NCBI GenBank assembly: GCA_015709695.1
Contig: CP054183.1
Coordinates: 1,116,001-1,180,000 of the forward strand
DNA: 64,000 nucleotides
Direction: 5' to 3'
Source: Gammaproteobacteria bacterium
Lineage (GTDB): Bacteria; Pseudomonadota; Gammaproteobacteria; Steroidobacterales; GCA-2729495
The position numbers and the translations under genes were made by a program. The stretch's first letter is position 1. The number at the start of each line of letters is the position of its first letter. The notes under the pieces are model-generated. The model saw nothing but the letters and a program-made list of their open reading frames with translations. It searched no databases and had not been told where the DNA came from. This document shows positions 9,501 to 16,534 of the stretch, one piece after another.

Positions 9501-9916
9501 ACCTGGGTGTCCCACCCCGTGAACTCGATGCAGCAGCCCGCCGCGTTACCGAGGCTCTGGAGCGGACGCTGCGTGACGAGCGCGGCCGCTGGCTCCTCTC
9601 CGGGCAGCACGGCGATGCCGCAAGCGAACTGGCCGTGACAGTCTGCGAAGGTGGCCGCTTCCGCAACCTGGTGGTGGATCGCAGCTTCCGCGACGCCGAT
9701 GGCACGCGCTGGGTGGTCGACTACAAGACCAGCCGGCACGAGGGAGGCGACATCGAGGCCTTCATCCTCGAGGAAGTCGCACGCTACCGCGGGCAGTTGC
9801 AGGGATACCGCGAGGCGATGCAGGCGCTGACCGGAGATCCGGTACGGACCGCGCTGTACTTTCCGCTGCTCGGCGTCTTCCGTGAAGTCGCGGCCGATCC
9901 CGAAGACACGGGCTAG
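6518..9916 (+). CDS. AddA-like UvrD-family helicase-nuclease
   Basis: A superfamily 1A helicase of 1132 residues with a C-terminal nuclease. Motifs in order: Walker A APAGSGKTELL (residues 26-36), VTFTHKAAGEMRGR, Walker B LVDEFQDTSLAQF, DPMQSIYGFREADV, LRANFRSTPALVDWCN, VMTIHKAKGLEFDTVILPG and LLYVACTRARRRL. The C-terminal WVVDYKTSR (about residue 1067) is a RecB-type nuclease motif. With the preceding gene it forms an AddAB-like end-resection complex. GTG 6518 is chosen because GGGGA lies 6 bases upstream; ATG 6527 is an alternative. The gene ends in CTAG, which also holds the stop codon of gspN from the other strand. Confidence 0.9.
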   Translation: MNGMQPPDQPEREAALDTSRSFIVQAPAGSGKTELLIQRYLRLLATVVEPEEVLAVTFTHKAAGEMRGRVIKALVEAQEQRPPEAAHLRRAYDLAREVLGDEQRQRWQLHRHPARLRITTIDAVNASIAYRNPIAAGANALQGIAPAPERLYEEAALATLGLMADDDDAGTEVALLMRHLDNDAARFQRLMVTMLPKRDQWLRHAAGSRPGRDAIEAPLRRLTQVGIECVASALPADAAAELLALLPFAADFLGGNRKVHHLAPWTGRSTWPAATAEEWPAWRALADALLTADEGTWRQKIDKNCGFPARTPEKARMKALLEKLAGREDLRLALIAVRGLPGAGYTDEQWEMLRSLLAVLRLAAAQLRLVQAAHGITDFAGVAAAALDALGAEDAPSDLALLLDHRLQHILVDEFQDTSLAQFTLLARLTAGWTPGDGRSLFVVGDPMQSIYGFREADVRLFAQLRDHGIGDLRPAFLQLRANFRSTPALVDWCNGVFARTFAGADDTLVGAVRFAPSLPTSGGAAPGGSGKLAASWHWRPAGDQDAEPALVLDLVATARREDPAQRICILVRSRAHAGPIIAALRAAGVGFVAPEIELLERSGVCLDLLALTRALSYRADRLAWIGVLRAPFCGLSLADLECLLGDDHQAAVVDLLHDPVRRERLSPAGAAAVARLCGVLERTEAVRERRTLRDRVEAAWLMLGGPATIPEASQLESAMTFLDLLEEGTAGDGGLDHAWLAARMKAHKGSLGSGDSGLQVMTIHKAKGLEFDTVILPGLGKPAPSEDPPLLLWQDVPMADGSMVPLLAPIPATGADRDPVYAYVMQLRERKRELEADRLLYVACTRARRRLHLVAQLELARGDGHAEVRRPSARSLLARLWSAVSAEASAAVRASTWEPAAASPGPPPRVQPVISRLPATWQVPPPPAALSLPTDGPDPGAAAPVVYEWAGFLAMHVGTVVHRWLQIMADEGLERCTAEWLRERQPLVRRMLSNLGVPPRELDAAARRVTEALERTLRDERGRWLLSGQHGDAASELAVTVCEGGRFRNLVVDRSFRDADGTRWVVDYKTSRHEGGDIEAFILEEVARYRGQLQGYREAMQALTGDPVRTALYFPLLGVFREVAADPEDTG

Positions 9917-10686
9917 AAGCTGCCCGACATGCCGATGTCGGTGCTGCCATCCGGGCCCCTGGGACCAAGGGTGGCGAGCGCATTGACCAGCTGTGCGGGC
10001 GCATCGGGCCGTGCCTTGATGCGGGCATCGAGCTGGTAGTTCCCCGGTGGCGTCATGACCAGCCGGCCGGTTACCTGCAGTGGGCCGCCAGCGTCCTGGA
10101 GCATGGCCTCGATCTGGCCATCCTCGGGCACCGGGTCGGCGGTGACGCTGGCGTTGAAGCTGGTGGTGGGTACACCAGGCAGCGGCGGGCTGCCGGGCGC
10201 ACGCAATGGCACATCGGTGAGCGCGACGGTGCCGACGACCCGTGTGGGCCATCGGTCCCGCAGCTCGATGCTGGTGAAATCGAGGCGCAGCTGGCCGGCG
10301 AGACCCTGCAGCGACGGCACGAGGCCGCGAAGGCTTGCTGCGGGTCCCTCGTAGCTGCAGCGGCTGCAGGCAAACCGGCCGCCCGCCCCGAGATCGACTC
10401 TGCCCCGGGCCTGGCCGGCGCCGAGCCGGGCGTCGATATCCAGGCGAACCCGCCCTGTCAGAAGCGCCAGCGGGGACAGATCCCAGCTGAGCGGGCCCAG
10501 CCGCAGCGGCCCCGCGACGGCGTTGGTCACGGACCCCCGCCACAGGGTGCCCGACAAGTCGGTGAACTGTACGGCAGGGGGAGCCAGCCAGCGCACGGCC
10601 ACCCGCGCCGGCACGCCTGCCAGCAGGAACACGAGGAACGCCAGTCCCCCGGCGATGACCAGCCAGTGTCGATGTGCCAGCTTCAT
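9913..10686 (-). CDS. gspN: Type II secretion system protein GspN
   Basis: An inner-membrane accessory protein of the type II secretion system, 257 residues. It has a single N-terminal membrane segment (about residues 9-27) and a beta-rich periplasmic domain with the family signature FTDLSGTLWRGS and GPLSWDLSPLALLTGRV. The CSRC pair near residue 103 may form a disulfide. The ATG at 10686 overlaps the gspM stop by one base (TGATG). It is the last gene of the gspG-N operon. GspN is dispensable in several T2SSs. Family assignment is good. Confidence 0.85.
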   Translation of the reverse strand: MKLAHRHWLVIAGGLAFLVFLLAGVPARVAVRWLAPPAVQFTDLSGTLWRGSVTNAVAGPLRLGPLSWDLSPLALLTGRVRLDIDARLGAGQARGRVDLGAGGRFACSRCSYEGPAASLRGLVPSLQGLAGQLRLDFTSIELRDRWPTRVVGTVALTDVPLRAPGSPPLPGVPTTSFNASVTADPVPEDGQIEAMLQDAGGPLQVTGRLVMTPPGNYQLDARIKARPDAPAQLVNALATLGPRGPDGSTDIGMSGSF

Positions 10687-11183
10687 CAATGAGCCGGCCG
10701 GGCCAGCTGGATGTTGGCGGTGACGCGGCCGGGTTCCTGCCCGGGATCCGCAGTGGCGGCCACCACGCCCACGGCGTGTTCGGCCTGCAGGCGGGCCAGC
10801 CAGGTGATGAGCTCATCGAATGGCGCATCCTCGAAGCGCAGACGGATGCCGGTGTTGCCTTCGGGCTCGTTGCGCTTGAGATAGGCTGCGAGACCCGCTG
10901 CGCGCGTACTGCGGTCCACCAGCAGCACCAGTGAATCCTCGCCTGGACGTGCCGCAGCCTGCTGGCCGGCGCCGGGCTGGGGGCCGAAGCGGGCTGCGAC
11001 CCGCTCGATGTCCGCCAGTACGGCGCGCTGTTCCTCGAGGTCCTCGCGTGCCTGCCTTTGGCTGACCAGCAGCGGCCGGATGCCGAGCGCGTACAGCAGC
11101 GCGAACAGGCCCAGGGCGGCCGCGGCGAAGACCAACATGCGTTCACGGGGCGCGAGGCTGGCGAAGCGTTCAGCGGGGGTCAT
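10686..11183 (-). CDS. gspM: Type II secretion system protein GspM
   Basis: A 165-residue inner-membrane assembly-platform component that works with GspL. The N-terminal LAPRERMLVFAAAALGLF leads into one membrane helix (about residues 17-36), followed by a coiled-coil-prone stretch (RQAREDLEEQRAVLADIERV) and a small ferredoxin-like periplasmic domain. Length and layout are typical for GspM, whose sequence is poorly conserved, so the position between gspL and gspN is important evidence. It starts 3 bases after the gspL stop. Confidence 0.83.
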   Translation of the reverse strand: MTPAERFASLAPRERMLVFAAAALGLFALLYALGIRPLLVSQRQAREDLEEQRAVLADIERVAARFGPQPGAGQQAAARPGEDSLVLLVDRSTRAAGLAAYLKRNEPEGNTGIRLRFEDAPFDELITWLARLQAEHAVGVVAATADPGQEPGRVTANIQLARPAH

Positions 11184-11186
11184 CGA

Positions 11187-12446
11187 TCAGCCTCCCGTCC
11201 GGGTGATCTGCAAGCGACCGATGACCTCGCTGCCCGAGGCATTGGCTGACTGGATCTGGGCCTTGAGTCCGCCAGTCTGGCTGATCTGCTGCTGGATGCG
11301 ATCGAGGAACTCGACGGAGGGTGCCCTAAGCCGCAGTTCCATGGTGCCGGCGCGGTAGCTCATCGCCTCGATGCGGGCGCCGCCACCGCCCCCGAGCGAC
11401 TGCGCCACGACACGCAGCACGTCGAGGAACTCGTGACTCCCGCCCGATCCCTGGGACCCCAGCCGTTGCAGACGGGCCGACAGTTCCGCGCGTGCATCCC
11501 CGATGGGGCCGGCATCCGGAAAGACATAGTGGAAAGCCTGATCGACTGCGGTGTTGACGGCTGCCAGCTGCTGGCGGGTTCGATGGGTTTCCGCGATCTG
11601 TGTCCCGGCCATGGCTACCAGCAATGCCAGCAGCAGCGCCGCAGCCAGGCGCCAGGCCGGCCAATGCGCCATGAGACTGGAACGCTGTGCAAACTCTCCC
11701 TGCAGGAGGTTGACGCCCGGGCTGGTCACGATCTGGGCGGCGAGACGGGGCAGGGGCCCTTCGGCGAGCGCACGCAATTCGAGCGAGGCCAGACGCGGGC
11801 GCAGGGATTCCAGGGCGGGCTCCAGCGTCGCCAGCGATGCCTCGTCGCCGTAGACGACGACATGGGCAGGCTCACCTTCCCCGCCATCCTCCTCTCCGGC
11901 GCCGGCGACCGACATTTCGAGGAGGGCAGCGGCTGTGACGACATCCACGGTGGCGGGTGGCCCCTCCGGTGGCGCCAGGATGGCCACGTTGCCCAGGAGC
12001 ATCAGCGTGGCCGTATTCGGCATGCTGCCGACGGCATCAGCCTCCGAGTACAGCCGTGACGGCCGGATGCCGGCGGCGGCCAGGCGTGCCGTCCACTCTT
12101 CCATGAGGGCCCGGCGCACGGCTGCCACGGGCAATGGCCCATCGCCAATCCGCTGGCCAGGCGCGAAGTGCATCGCGTCCACGTCCTCGGCCAGTTGCTC
12201 CTCGAGCGCAAACGGCAATGCCTGGAGGAGCCGGGGGCCACTGCGCAGTGGTACATCGGCCCTGGTGCGCAGTACGTCCAGCGCAGGAGCCAGTGCGATG
12301 ACCTGCCTGGACCCGGCGGCCGCGGCTGCATCGGCGAGCGGACCCGTACCGACTCCGCCGAGGAGCGCACCCGTGTCATCCACGGCAATCCAGCTGGCAT
12401 TGTCTGTGGCGGCGACGCCCAGGCGGATGACCAGGATCTCACTCAT
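11187..12446 (-). CDS. gspL: Type II secretion system protein GspL
   Basis: The 419-residue GspL links the cytoplasmic GspE ATPase to the inner-membrane platform. It has a cytoplasmic actin-like N-terminal domain (about residues 1-265, with PLRSGPRLLQALPFALEEQLAEDVDAMHFA), a single membrane helix near 271-289 (WRLAAALLLALLVAMAG) and a periplasmic ferredoxin-like domain. The start overlaps the gspK stop by 8 bases. Its normal partner GspE is not encoded in this window. Confidence 0.88.
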   Translation of the reverse strand: MSEILVIRLGVAATDNASWIAVDDTGALLGGVGTGPLADAAAAAGSRQVIALAPALDVLRTRADVPLRSGPRLLQALPFALEEQLAEDVDAMHFAPGQRIGDGPLPVAAVRRALMEEWTARLAAAGIRPSRLYSEADAVGSMPNTATLMLLGNVAILAPPEGPPATVDVVTAAALLEMSVAGAGEEDGGEGEPAHVVVYGDEASLATLEPALESLRPRLASLELRALAEGPLPRLAAQIVTSPGVNLLQGEFAQRSSLMAHWPAWRLAAALLLALLVAMAGTQIAETHRTRQQLAAVNTAVDQAFHYVFPDAGPIGDARAELSARLQRLGSQGSGGSHEFLDVLRVVAQSLGGGGGARIEAMSYRAGTMELRLRAPSVEFLDRIQQQISQTGGLKAQIQSANASGSEVIGRLQITRTGG

Positions 12447-13497
12447 GCTGCCCGCTCACTGACACCTTGCCTTCCGCATCCGTGCCGAGCTCCAGGGTCG
12501 CATCCGCCGGCAAGGAAGACTCCACCACACCGAAACGGCGCAACCGCACGCTTGCCACCTGGCCGTTCCATTCGAGCAGACTGTACATATCGAGCCGATT
12601 GGTGCCAATAGAAATGAAGCCCGTGACCTCGAAGTAGCTGGACGTATAGCCGATGTAGGGAACCATGGCCGGATCGATCAGGCCCTCCGCGACCAGTTGC
12701 ACGTCCTCCACCGGTTTCTCGAGGCTGTACTCCACCCAGCGATTGGCGTTCTCCAGGCTGACGTTGTCACCGAGGGACATCAGCACCGGCAGCGACGCGG
12801 TGTTGAAGTTGACGAGGGTGTGATGGCTGCCGACGGGAAGGGCTGCCAGATACGGCTTCAGCGCCTCGTAGATTTCCGGCGTCACCCCGCGAACCGCACG
12901 CAATTCGGAGACCGAGGTGAACCAGCCGTTGGCTGCACGATAGGGCTCGACTTCCGACGTGTAGAAGTCGTCTTCCGCCCCATTGAAGTCAGCGGTGCTG
13001 TCGGGATCGATCCAGTCGACGGTGGACCCCACGATGACCTCGACTTCCGCCGGCCCGAGCTGCAGGTCGGGGTTGAGGCTGGCGACAGCCTCGACGAGAC
13101 GACGGAACTGCTTGATGACGAGTTCATCGGGCTTTCCCTGCCGGGTGACGAGGTTGTTGAGGTTGAAGCGGCCCTGCAGGTCGCTGAAGCCTCCGGCCAG
13201 GCTCTTGTCGTCCTGGACGATACTCAGCCCGCGCCGCGCCTGCTGGTCGGTCGAGCGGTCGTAGTACTGCTTCTCCTGCAGCAGGCGTTCGAGTTCGCCG
13301 ATGGCCACGGTCTCGCCGAAGTACGCATACTCGCGCGCCTGGTCCCAGGCCATCAGCCCGGACGTGCGGCGCAGGTCGAGGTTCGTCTGCCAGGCGATCT
13401 CCACCGCGAGGACGGTGGCGATCGTCACGACCAGCAGGGCGGTGATGACCGCCACGCCAGCCTGCCGCGCCGGCGGGTTGTGCCGCCCGCGGTTCAT
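12439..13497 (-). CDS. gspK: Type II secretion minor pseudopilin GspK
   Basis: A 352-residue tip pseudopilin. After a short basic leader the hydrophobic segment is GVAVITALLVVTIATVLAVEIA. As in other GspK proteins it lacks the Glu at +5 that the other pseudopilins carry. The globular domain has the GspK features: LQGRFNLNNLV, a DWIDPDSTADFNGAEDDFY calcium-site-like segment, and a C-terminal saposin-like/GspK fold. The start at 13497 overlaps the gspJ stop as ATGA. A longer frame to 13629 has no leader logic. Confidence 0.92.
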   Translation of the reverse strand: MNRGRHNPPARQAGVAVITALLVVTIATVLAVEIAWQTNLDLRRTSGLMAWDQAREYAYFGETVAIGELERLLQEKQYYDRSTDQQARRGLSIVQDDKSLAGGFSDLQGRFNLNNLVTRQGKPDELVIKQFRRLVEAVASLNPDLQLGPAEVEVIVGSTVDWIDPDSTADFNGAEDDFYTSEVEPYRAANGWFTSVSELRAVRGVTPEIYEALKPYLAALPVGSHHTLVNFNTASLPVLMSLGDNVSLENANRWVEYSLEKPVEDVQLVAEGLIDPAMVPYIGYTSSYFEVTGFISIGTNRLDMYSLLEWNGQVASVRLRRFGVVESSLPADATLELGTDAEGKVSVSGQHE

Positions 13498-14141
13498 TGC
13501 ACCACCTCCACGACACGCTCGATATCGCCCCAGTCCCGGAGTTGCAGGAATATCCGCACCGCCCGCGGCAGCTCGGCCGACTCGCAGCTGTTCTTTCCCT
13601 GGCCGAGCGCCGGCCACTGCGAGGACCACGCCTCGGCGCCCTGTGGTGCCTTCGGTGGAAAGCTGACCTCGAAGGACTCGACCTGGTCGAGCAGCACCTC
13701 GCTCCGCGGCTCGTTGGCAAGCGTACGGTCCATCACCCGCCAGTACTCGCGGATCAGTTTGCCGTCGTCAAGGCGGTATTGCGTGCGTTGCAGGGTGCCG
13801 CGCGCAAAACGCCCGAAAGGGTTGGCCCAGCCGTCATGACTCAGGCAGACCGGATGGCTGACATCACAGGGAGCGACCAGTGCGGCCTCGCAGGTGCCCA
13901 GCGCATCGCGGATCCGCCTGGGGTTCAGCTGCGCGAAATCGCTGCTGAGGATGCGCACTGCGCGCTGGACATCGTGCAGGCGTTCCAGCTGCGTACGCGC
14001 CACCTTTTCCTGGCGCATGACCGCGTTGAGGCCGCCCATGGCGAGAGCGCCGATGATGCCGAAGATGGTCATCGCCACCAGCAGTTCCAGCAGGGTGAAT
14101 CCGCGGGAGTGCGGGCTGGAGGCCGGCATGGGCAGGGTCAC
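13494..14141 (-). CDS. gspJ: Type II secretion minor pseudopilin GspJ
   Basis: A 215-residue minor pseudopilin that forms the tip complex with GspI and GspK. The type III leader is recognised and cut by prepilin peptidase before FTLLELLVAMTIFGIIGALA, after HSRG, with the methylated Phe and Glu+5 present. The body contains DVQRAVRILSSDFAQLNPR, common to GspJ. Both ends overlap their neighbours by 4 bases (ATGA), as expected for a tightly coupled operon. The prepilin peptidase gene is not in this window. Confidence 0.92.
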   Translation of the reverse strand: MTLPMPASSPHSRGFTLLELLVAMTIFGIIGALAMGGLNAVMRQEKVARTQLERLHDVQRAVRILSSDFAQLNPRRIRDALGTCEAALVAPCDVSHPVCLSHDGWANPFGRFARGTLQRTQYRLDDGKLIREYWRVMDRTLANEPRSEVLLDQVESFEVSFPPKAPQGAEAWSSQWPALGQGKNSCESAELPRAVRIFLQLRDWGDIERVVEVVQ

Positions 14142-14647
14142 CTCGGCTTCGCCTCGTTGTTTCCCTGGGCCGGGGCTGTCGGGCGCGGTGTCGCCGGTTC
14201 CCCGGTGTCGCCGTCGATGCCCAGCATCGGCCAGCCGCCGGAGGCACCGGTCAGGCCGGTTGCCTGCGGAGGCTCGGCGAGGAAGCCGACCGCCGTGGCC
14301 AGCGGCCGGTTCTGCCGGTCAGCCAGCGAGACGCTGACATCGGCGCGGCGCAGGCGATCATCCTCGGTGGCAGAGACCTTCACTTCGTAGTGCCAGCGCT
14401 GGTTGGCCATCTCGACATCGTCCGAGCGGGTGCCGACAGGCGGGAAACCTCCGGCGAGGCGCAGTTCGACGATCTGGTTCATCGCCACCCAGTGCGCGAA
14501 GGTCCGCTCACGCAGGCGCAGGGCCGCCGTGGCAGACTGGTTGAGCTGACCCACCACGGCGATGAGCCCAAAGGCGACGATGGCCAGTGCGACCATGACC
14601 TCGATCAGCGTGAATCCGCGTGATGCCCGCAGACTGTCACTTTTCAT
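14138..14647 (-). CDS. gspI: Type II secretion minor pseudopilin GspI
   Basis: A 169-residue pseudopilin. The leader MKSDSLRASRG is followed by FTLIEVMVALAIVAFGLIAVV, and then the characteristic MNQIVELRLAGGFPPVG (the NQ...ELRL stretch of GspI) and WHYEVKV. The protein is longer than the usual 120-130 residues because of a Pro/Thr-rich C-terminal tail of about 40 residues ending ATPRPTAPAQGNNEAKPR. The ATG at 14647 lies 10 bases inside the end of gspH; the frame is also open further upstream to 14680 but without a better leader. Confidence 0.9.
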   Translation of the reverse strand: MKSDSLRASRGFTLIEVMVALAIVAFGLIAVVGQLNQSATAALRLRERTFAHWVAMNQIVELRLAGGFPPVGTRSDDVEMANQRWHYEVKVSATEDDRLRRADVSVSLADRQNRPLATAVGFLAEPPQATGLTGASGGWPMLGIDGDTGEPATPRPTAPAQGNNEAKPR

Positions 14648-15275
14648 CGGCCACCCGCTGCGCTTCACCGCTGTCAGCAACCTTCAGGCTGATGCCCGGC
14701 TTGCCTGTTTCGGGCCGCAGGCGCACCTCGAAGGGCGTGACATCGCCACTGGACATGATGAAGACCTGCGGCATCTCCTCGTCCTTGCCGGTGTTCGCTG
14801 TCCCTGTGCGCTTCGTGCTGCCACGGGTCGCTGACCTGGGCTGGTCCGGTTGCGCCTCAGGTCCCGGCTGTGGCCGTTGCGGTGCCACCCGTACCTGCCG
14901 CCCGTCGATGTAGAGGTCCACAACGGCATCCGGCGGCAGCTTGCGGGGCGCCAGCACCGGATCGTCCAGCAGCGGCTCCCAGCGCCCGATACCGTAGTCG
15001 TAGGCGCTGAACCCGTATTCGTGCGCATAGAAGGTCAGGCCGTACTCCCGGCCCTGCAGTACCGCCTGTTCGCTGACCAGCGCCAGCAGGTCCTGGATCC
15101 GCCGGATTTCCCGGTCGATGCCCTGGTCACGGCTGGTCACGCCAACGGACAGCGTGGCGATGGTGGCGATGATTCCGATGATGACCACCACCACCATGAT
15201 CTCGAGCAGCGTGAATCCGCTGGCCTGCAGACGCTGGGGACCGGGGTTCCTGCCGCGCAAGCCGGGACGTGCCAC
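14637..15275 (-). CDS. gspH: Type II secretion minor pseudopilin GspH, with a Pro/Gln-rich insert
   Basis: A pseudopilin of about 212 residues. The processing site is QASG before FTLLEIMVVVVIIGIIATIA, and the body has LVSEQAVLQGREYGLTFYAHEYGF, a GspH/FimT-like beta domain. A charged, Pro/Gln/Thr-rich stretch of about 40 residues (APQRPQPGPEAQ...NTGKDEE) interrupts the C-terminal half. The start is uncertain: GTG at 15275 gives a 20-residue leader, while TTG at 15314 would give a 33-residue leader and overlap gspG. Neither has a clear ribosome binding site, so coupling to gspG is likely. Confidence 0.85.
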   Translation of the reverse strand: MARPGLRGRNPGPQRLQASGFTLLEIMVVVVIIGIIATIATLSVGVTSRDQGIDREIRRIQDLLALVSEQAVLQGREYGLTFYAHEYGFSAYDYGIGRWEPLLDDPVLAPRKLPPDAVVDLYIDGRQVRVAPQRPQPGPEAQPDQPRSATRGSTKRTGTANTGKDEEMPQVFIMSSGDVTPFEVRLRPETGKPGISLKVADSGEAQRVADEK

Positions 15276-15295
15276 GACGGAGTGCCGGGGATCGC

Positions 15296-15745
15296 CTACT
15301 TCGATGCGTCCCAATTGCCAATGTCGGCATCGACGCCTTCGCCACCGGGTGCACCATCGCGGCCCAGGCTGTAGACATCGAACTCGCCATGCGCGCCCGG
15401 TTGCACGTACACGTACGGGCGCCCCCAGGGATCCTTAGGGAGGCGTTTGATGTAGCCGCCGGGCGGGAAGGGAACGGTCGGGTCGCTGGGCGGCGTGACA
15501 AGGGCGTTGAGGCCTTCGTCGGTGCTCGGGTACTTGAAGCGCTCGAGGCGGTACATGTCGATGGCATTTTCGATGACCCGGATGTCCTGCTTGACCGCCG
15601 CCACCTGGGCCTTGTCGATGTTGCCGATGATGTTCGGCGCGATGAGCGCGGCGAGGATGCCGAGGATCACCACCACCACCATGATTTCGATGAGCGTGAA
15701 ACCGGCGTCCGCCAGCAAGCGGCGCCCGCATGCGTGATTGTCCAT
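15296..15745 (-). CDS. gspG: Type II secretion major pseudopilin GspG
   Basis: The major pseudopilin, 149 residues, which polymerises to push substrates through the outer-membrane secretin. Leader MDNHACGRRLLADAG, then FTLIEIMVVVVILGILAALIAPNI. The calcium-binding C-terminal domain is well conserved: LERFKYPSTDEGLNALV, GGYIKRLPKDPWGRPYVYVQPG and DVYSLGRDG. First gene of the operon gspG-H-I-J-K-L-M-N. The ATG at 15745 gives the expected short leader; an upstream frame extends to 15901 without a leader signal. Confidence 0.95.
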   Translation of the reverse strand: MDNHACGRRLLADAGFTLIEIMVVVVILGILAALIAPNIIGNIDKAQVAAVKQDIRVIENAIDMYRLERFKYPSTDEGLNALVTPPSDPTVPFPPGGYIKRLPKDPWGRPYVYVQPGAHGEFDVYSLGRDGAPGGEGVDADIGNWDASK

Positions 15746-15865
15746 GTGCACCAACCCGTGTTGCCAACCGGGACGCGACCCCTGCAGCCGCGGCCTACCC
15801 GGCGATGATACTGGTAGTCTAGGCCCGGTTGCGGACCTGCCGCACAGTGCCCGGAACCCATCCAA

Positions 15866-15874
15866 ATTATAGCA
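15866..15874 (-). promoter_or_regulatory. Extended -10 promoter candidate for the gsp operon
   Basis: On the minus strand the bases read TGCTATAAT, a perfect -10 hexamer with the TGn extension, about 120 bases upstream of gspG. A TTGATC lies 20 bases further upstream, too far for a normal -35, which fits an extended -10 promoter. It overlaps the start of the divergent rhombosortase gene, so the two transcription units share this region. Confidence 0.5.
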
Positions 15875-15876
15875 AC

Positions 15877-16485
15877 ATGGCCTTACGCGCTGATCAAGCA
15901 AGATTTTCCATGCTGCCTATCAGCGCGATCGTGGCCATTTCCATGATGGCAATGGCTGCGCTGCAGGCCATGCCGCTGGCGTGGCAGCACGCCATCCGCT
16001 ACGACCGGGACGCCATCGCGGCCGGCCAGTGGTGGCGATTGCTGAGCGCGCACTTCATCCACCTCAACTGGAGCCACCTGACGCTGAACCTTGCGGGCCT
16101 GGGCCTCGGCACCTGGCTTTTCGGCAGCGATCGCAGCCCGCGGCGCTGGCTGCTGGCCACGACCATGGCCGCCGCCGGCTGTGGCCTCGGCCTGTACTGG
16201 TTCGCACCGTCGGTAGGCTGGTGTGTGGGTCTGTCCGGCGTGCTGCATGGCCTCATGGTCGTGGGCTTCGGCGGCTGGGCCCTCGCAGGCGACCGCTGGG
16301 CCCTCGTGCTGCTGGCCGTGGTCGTCGGCAAGATGACCTGGGAGCAGCTGGGCGGGTCCATGCCGTGGGCAGCCAGCATGGCAGGGGGGACGGTCATCAC
16401 CGCCGCCCATGTATGGGGCGCCGCGGGCGGCGCGCTGTATCTCGCTGGTGAAGCAATCTGGTGCCAGTGGAGGCCGCGGGTATAA
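15877..16485 (+). CDS. rrtA: Rhombosortase (rhomboid-family intramembrane serine protease)
   Basis: A 202-residue polytopic membrane protease of the rhombosortase type. Rhombosortases cleave the C-terminal GlyGly-CTERM tail of exported proteins. The rhomboid features are present: WWRLLSAHFIHLNWSHLTLNLAGL (the HxxxN region), the catalytic Ser in VGLSGVLHGLMV, and the catalytic His in ITAAHVWGAAGGALYL. About six hydrophobic helices fit the size. ATG 15877 and ATG 15910 are both possible starts; neither has a clear Shine-Dalgarno. It is divergent from the T2SS pseudopilin operon, and a likely substrate is encoded at 43861-46788. It ends next to the fabG promoter. Confidence 0.85.
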   Translation: MALRADQARFSMLPISAIVAISMMAMAALQAMPLAWQHAIRYDRDAIAAGQWWRLLSAHFIHLNWSHLTLNLAGLGLGTWLFGSDRSPRRWLLATTMAAAGCGLGLYWFAPSVGWCVGLSGVLHGLMVVGFGGWALAGDRWALVLLAVVVGKMTWEQLGGSMPWAASMAGGTVITAAHVWGAAGGALYLAGEAIWCQWRPRV

Positions 16486-16486
16486 T
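16481..16486 (+). promoter_or_regulatory. TATAAT -10 candidate for the fab cluster
   Basis: A consensus TATAAT stands 49 bases upstream of fabG and includes the rhombosortase stop codon. The best -35 position (16458-16463, CTGGTG) is poor. It would give the fabG transcript a leader of about 40 bases and separate it from the rhombosortase gene. Confidence 0.45.
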
Positions 16487-16534
16487 CCGCCGCGCTGCGC
16501 CCCGGCAAAACAGACATGGAGGGCAACGCGAGTC

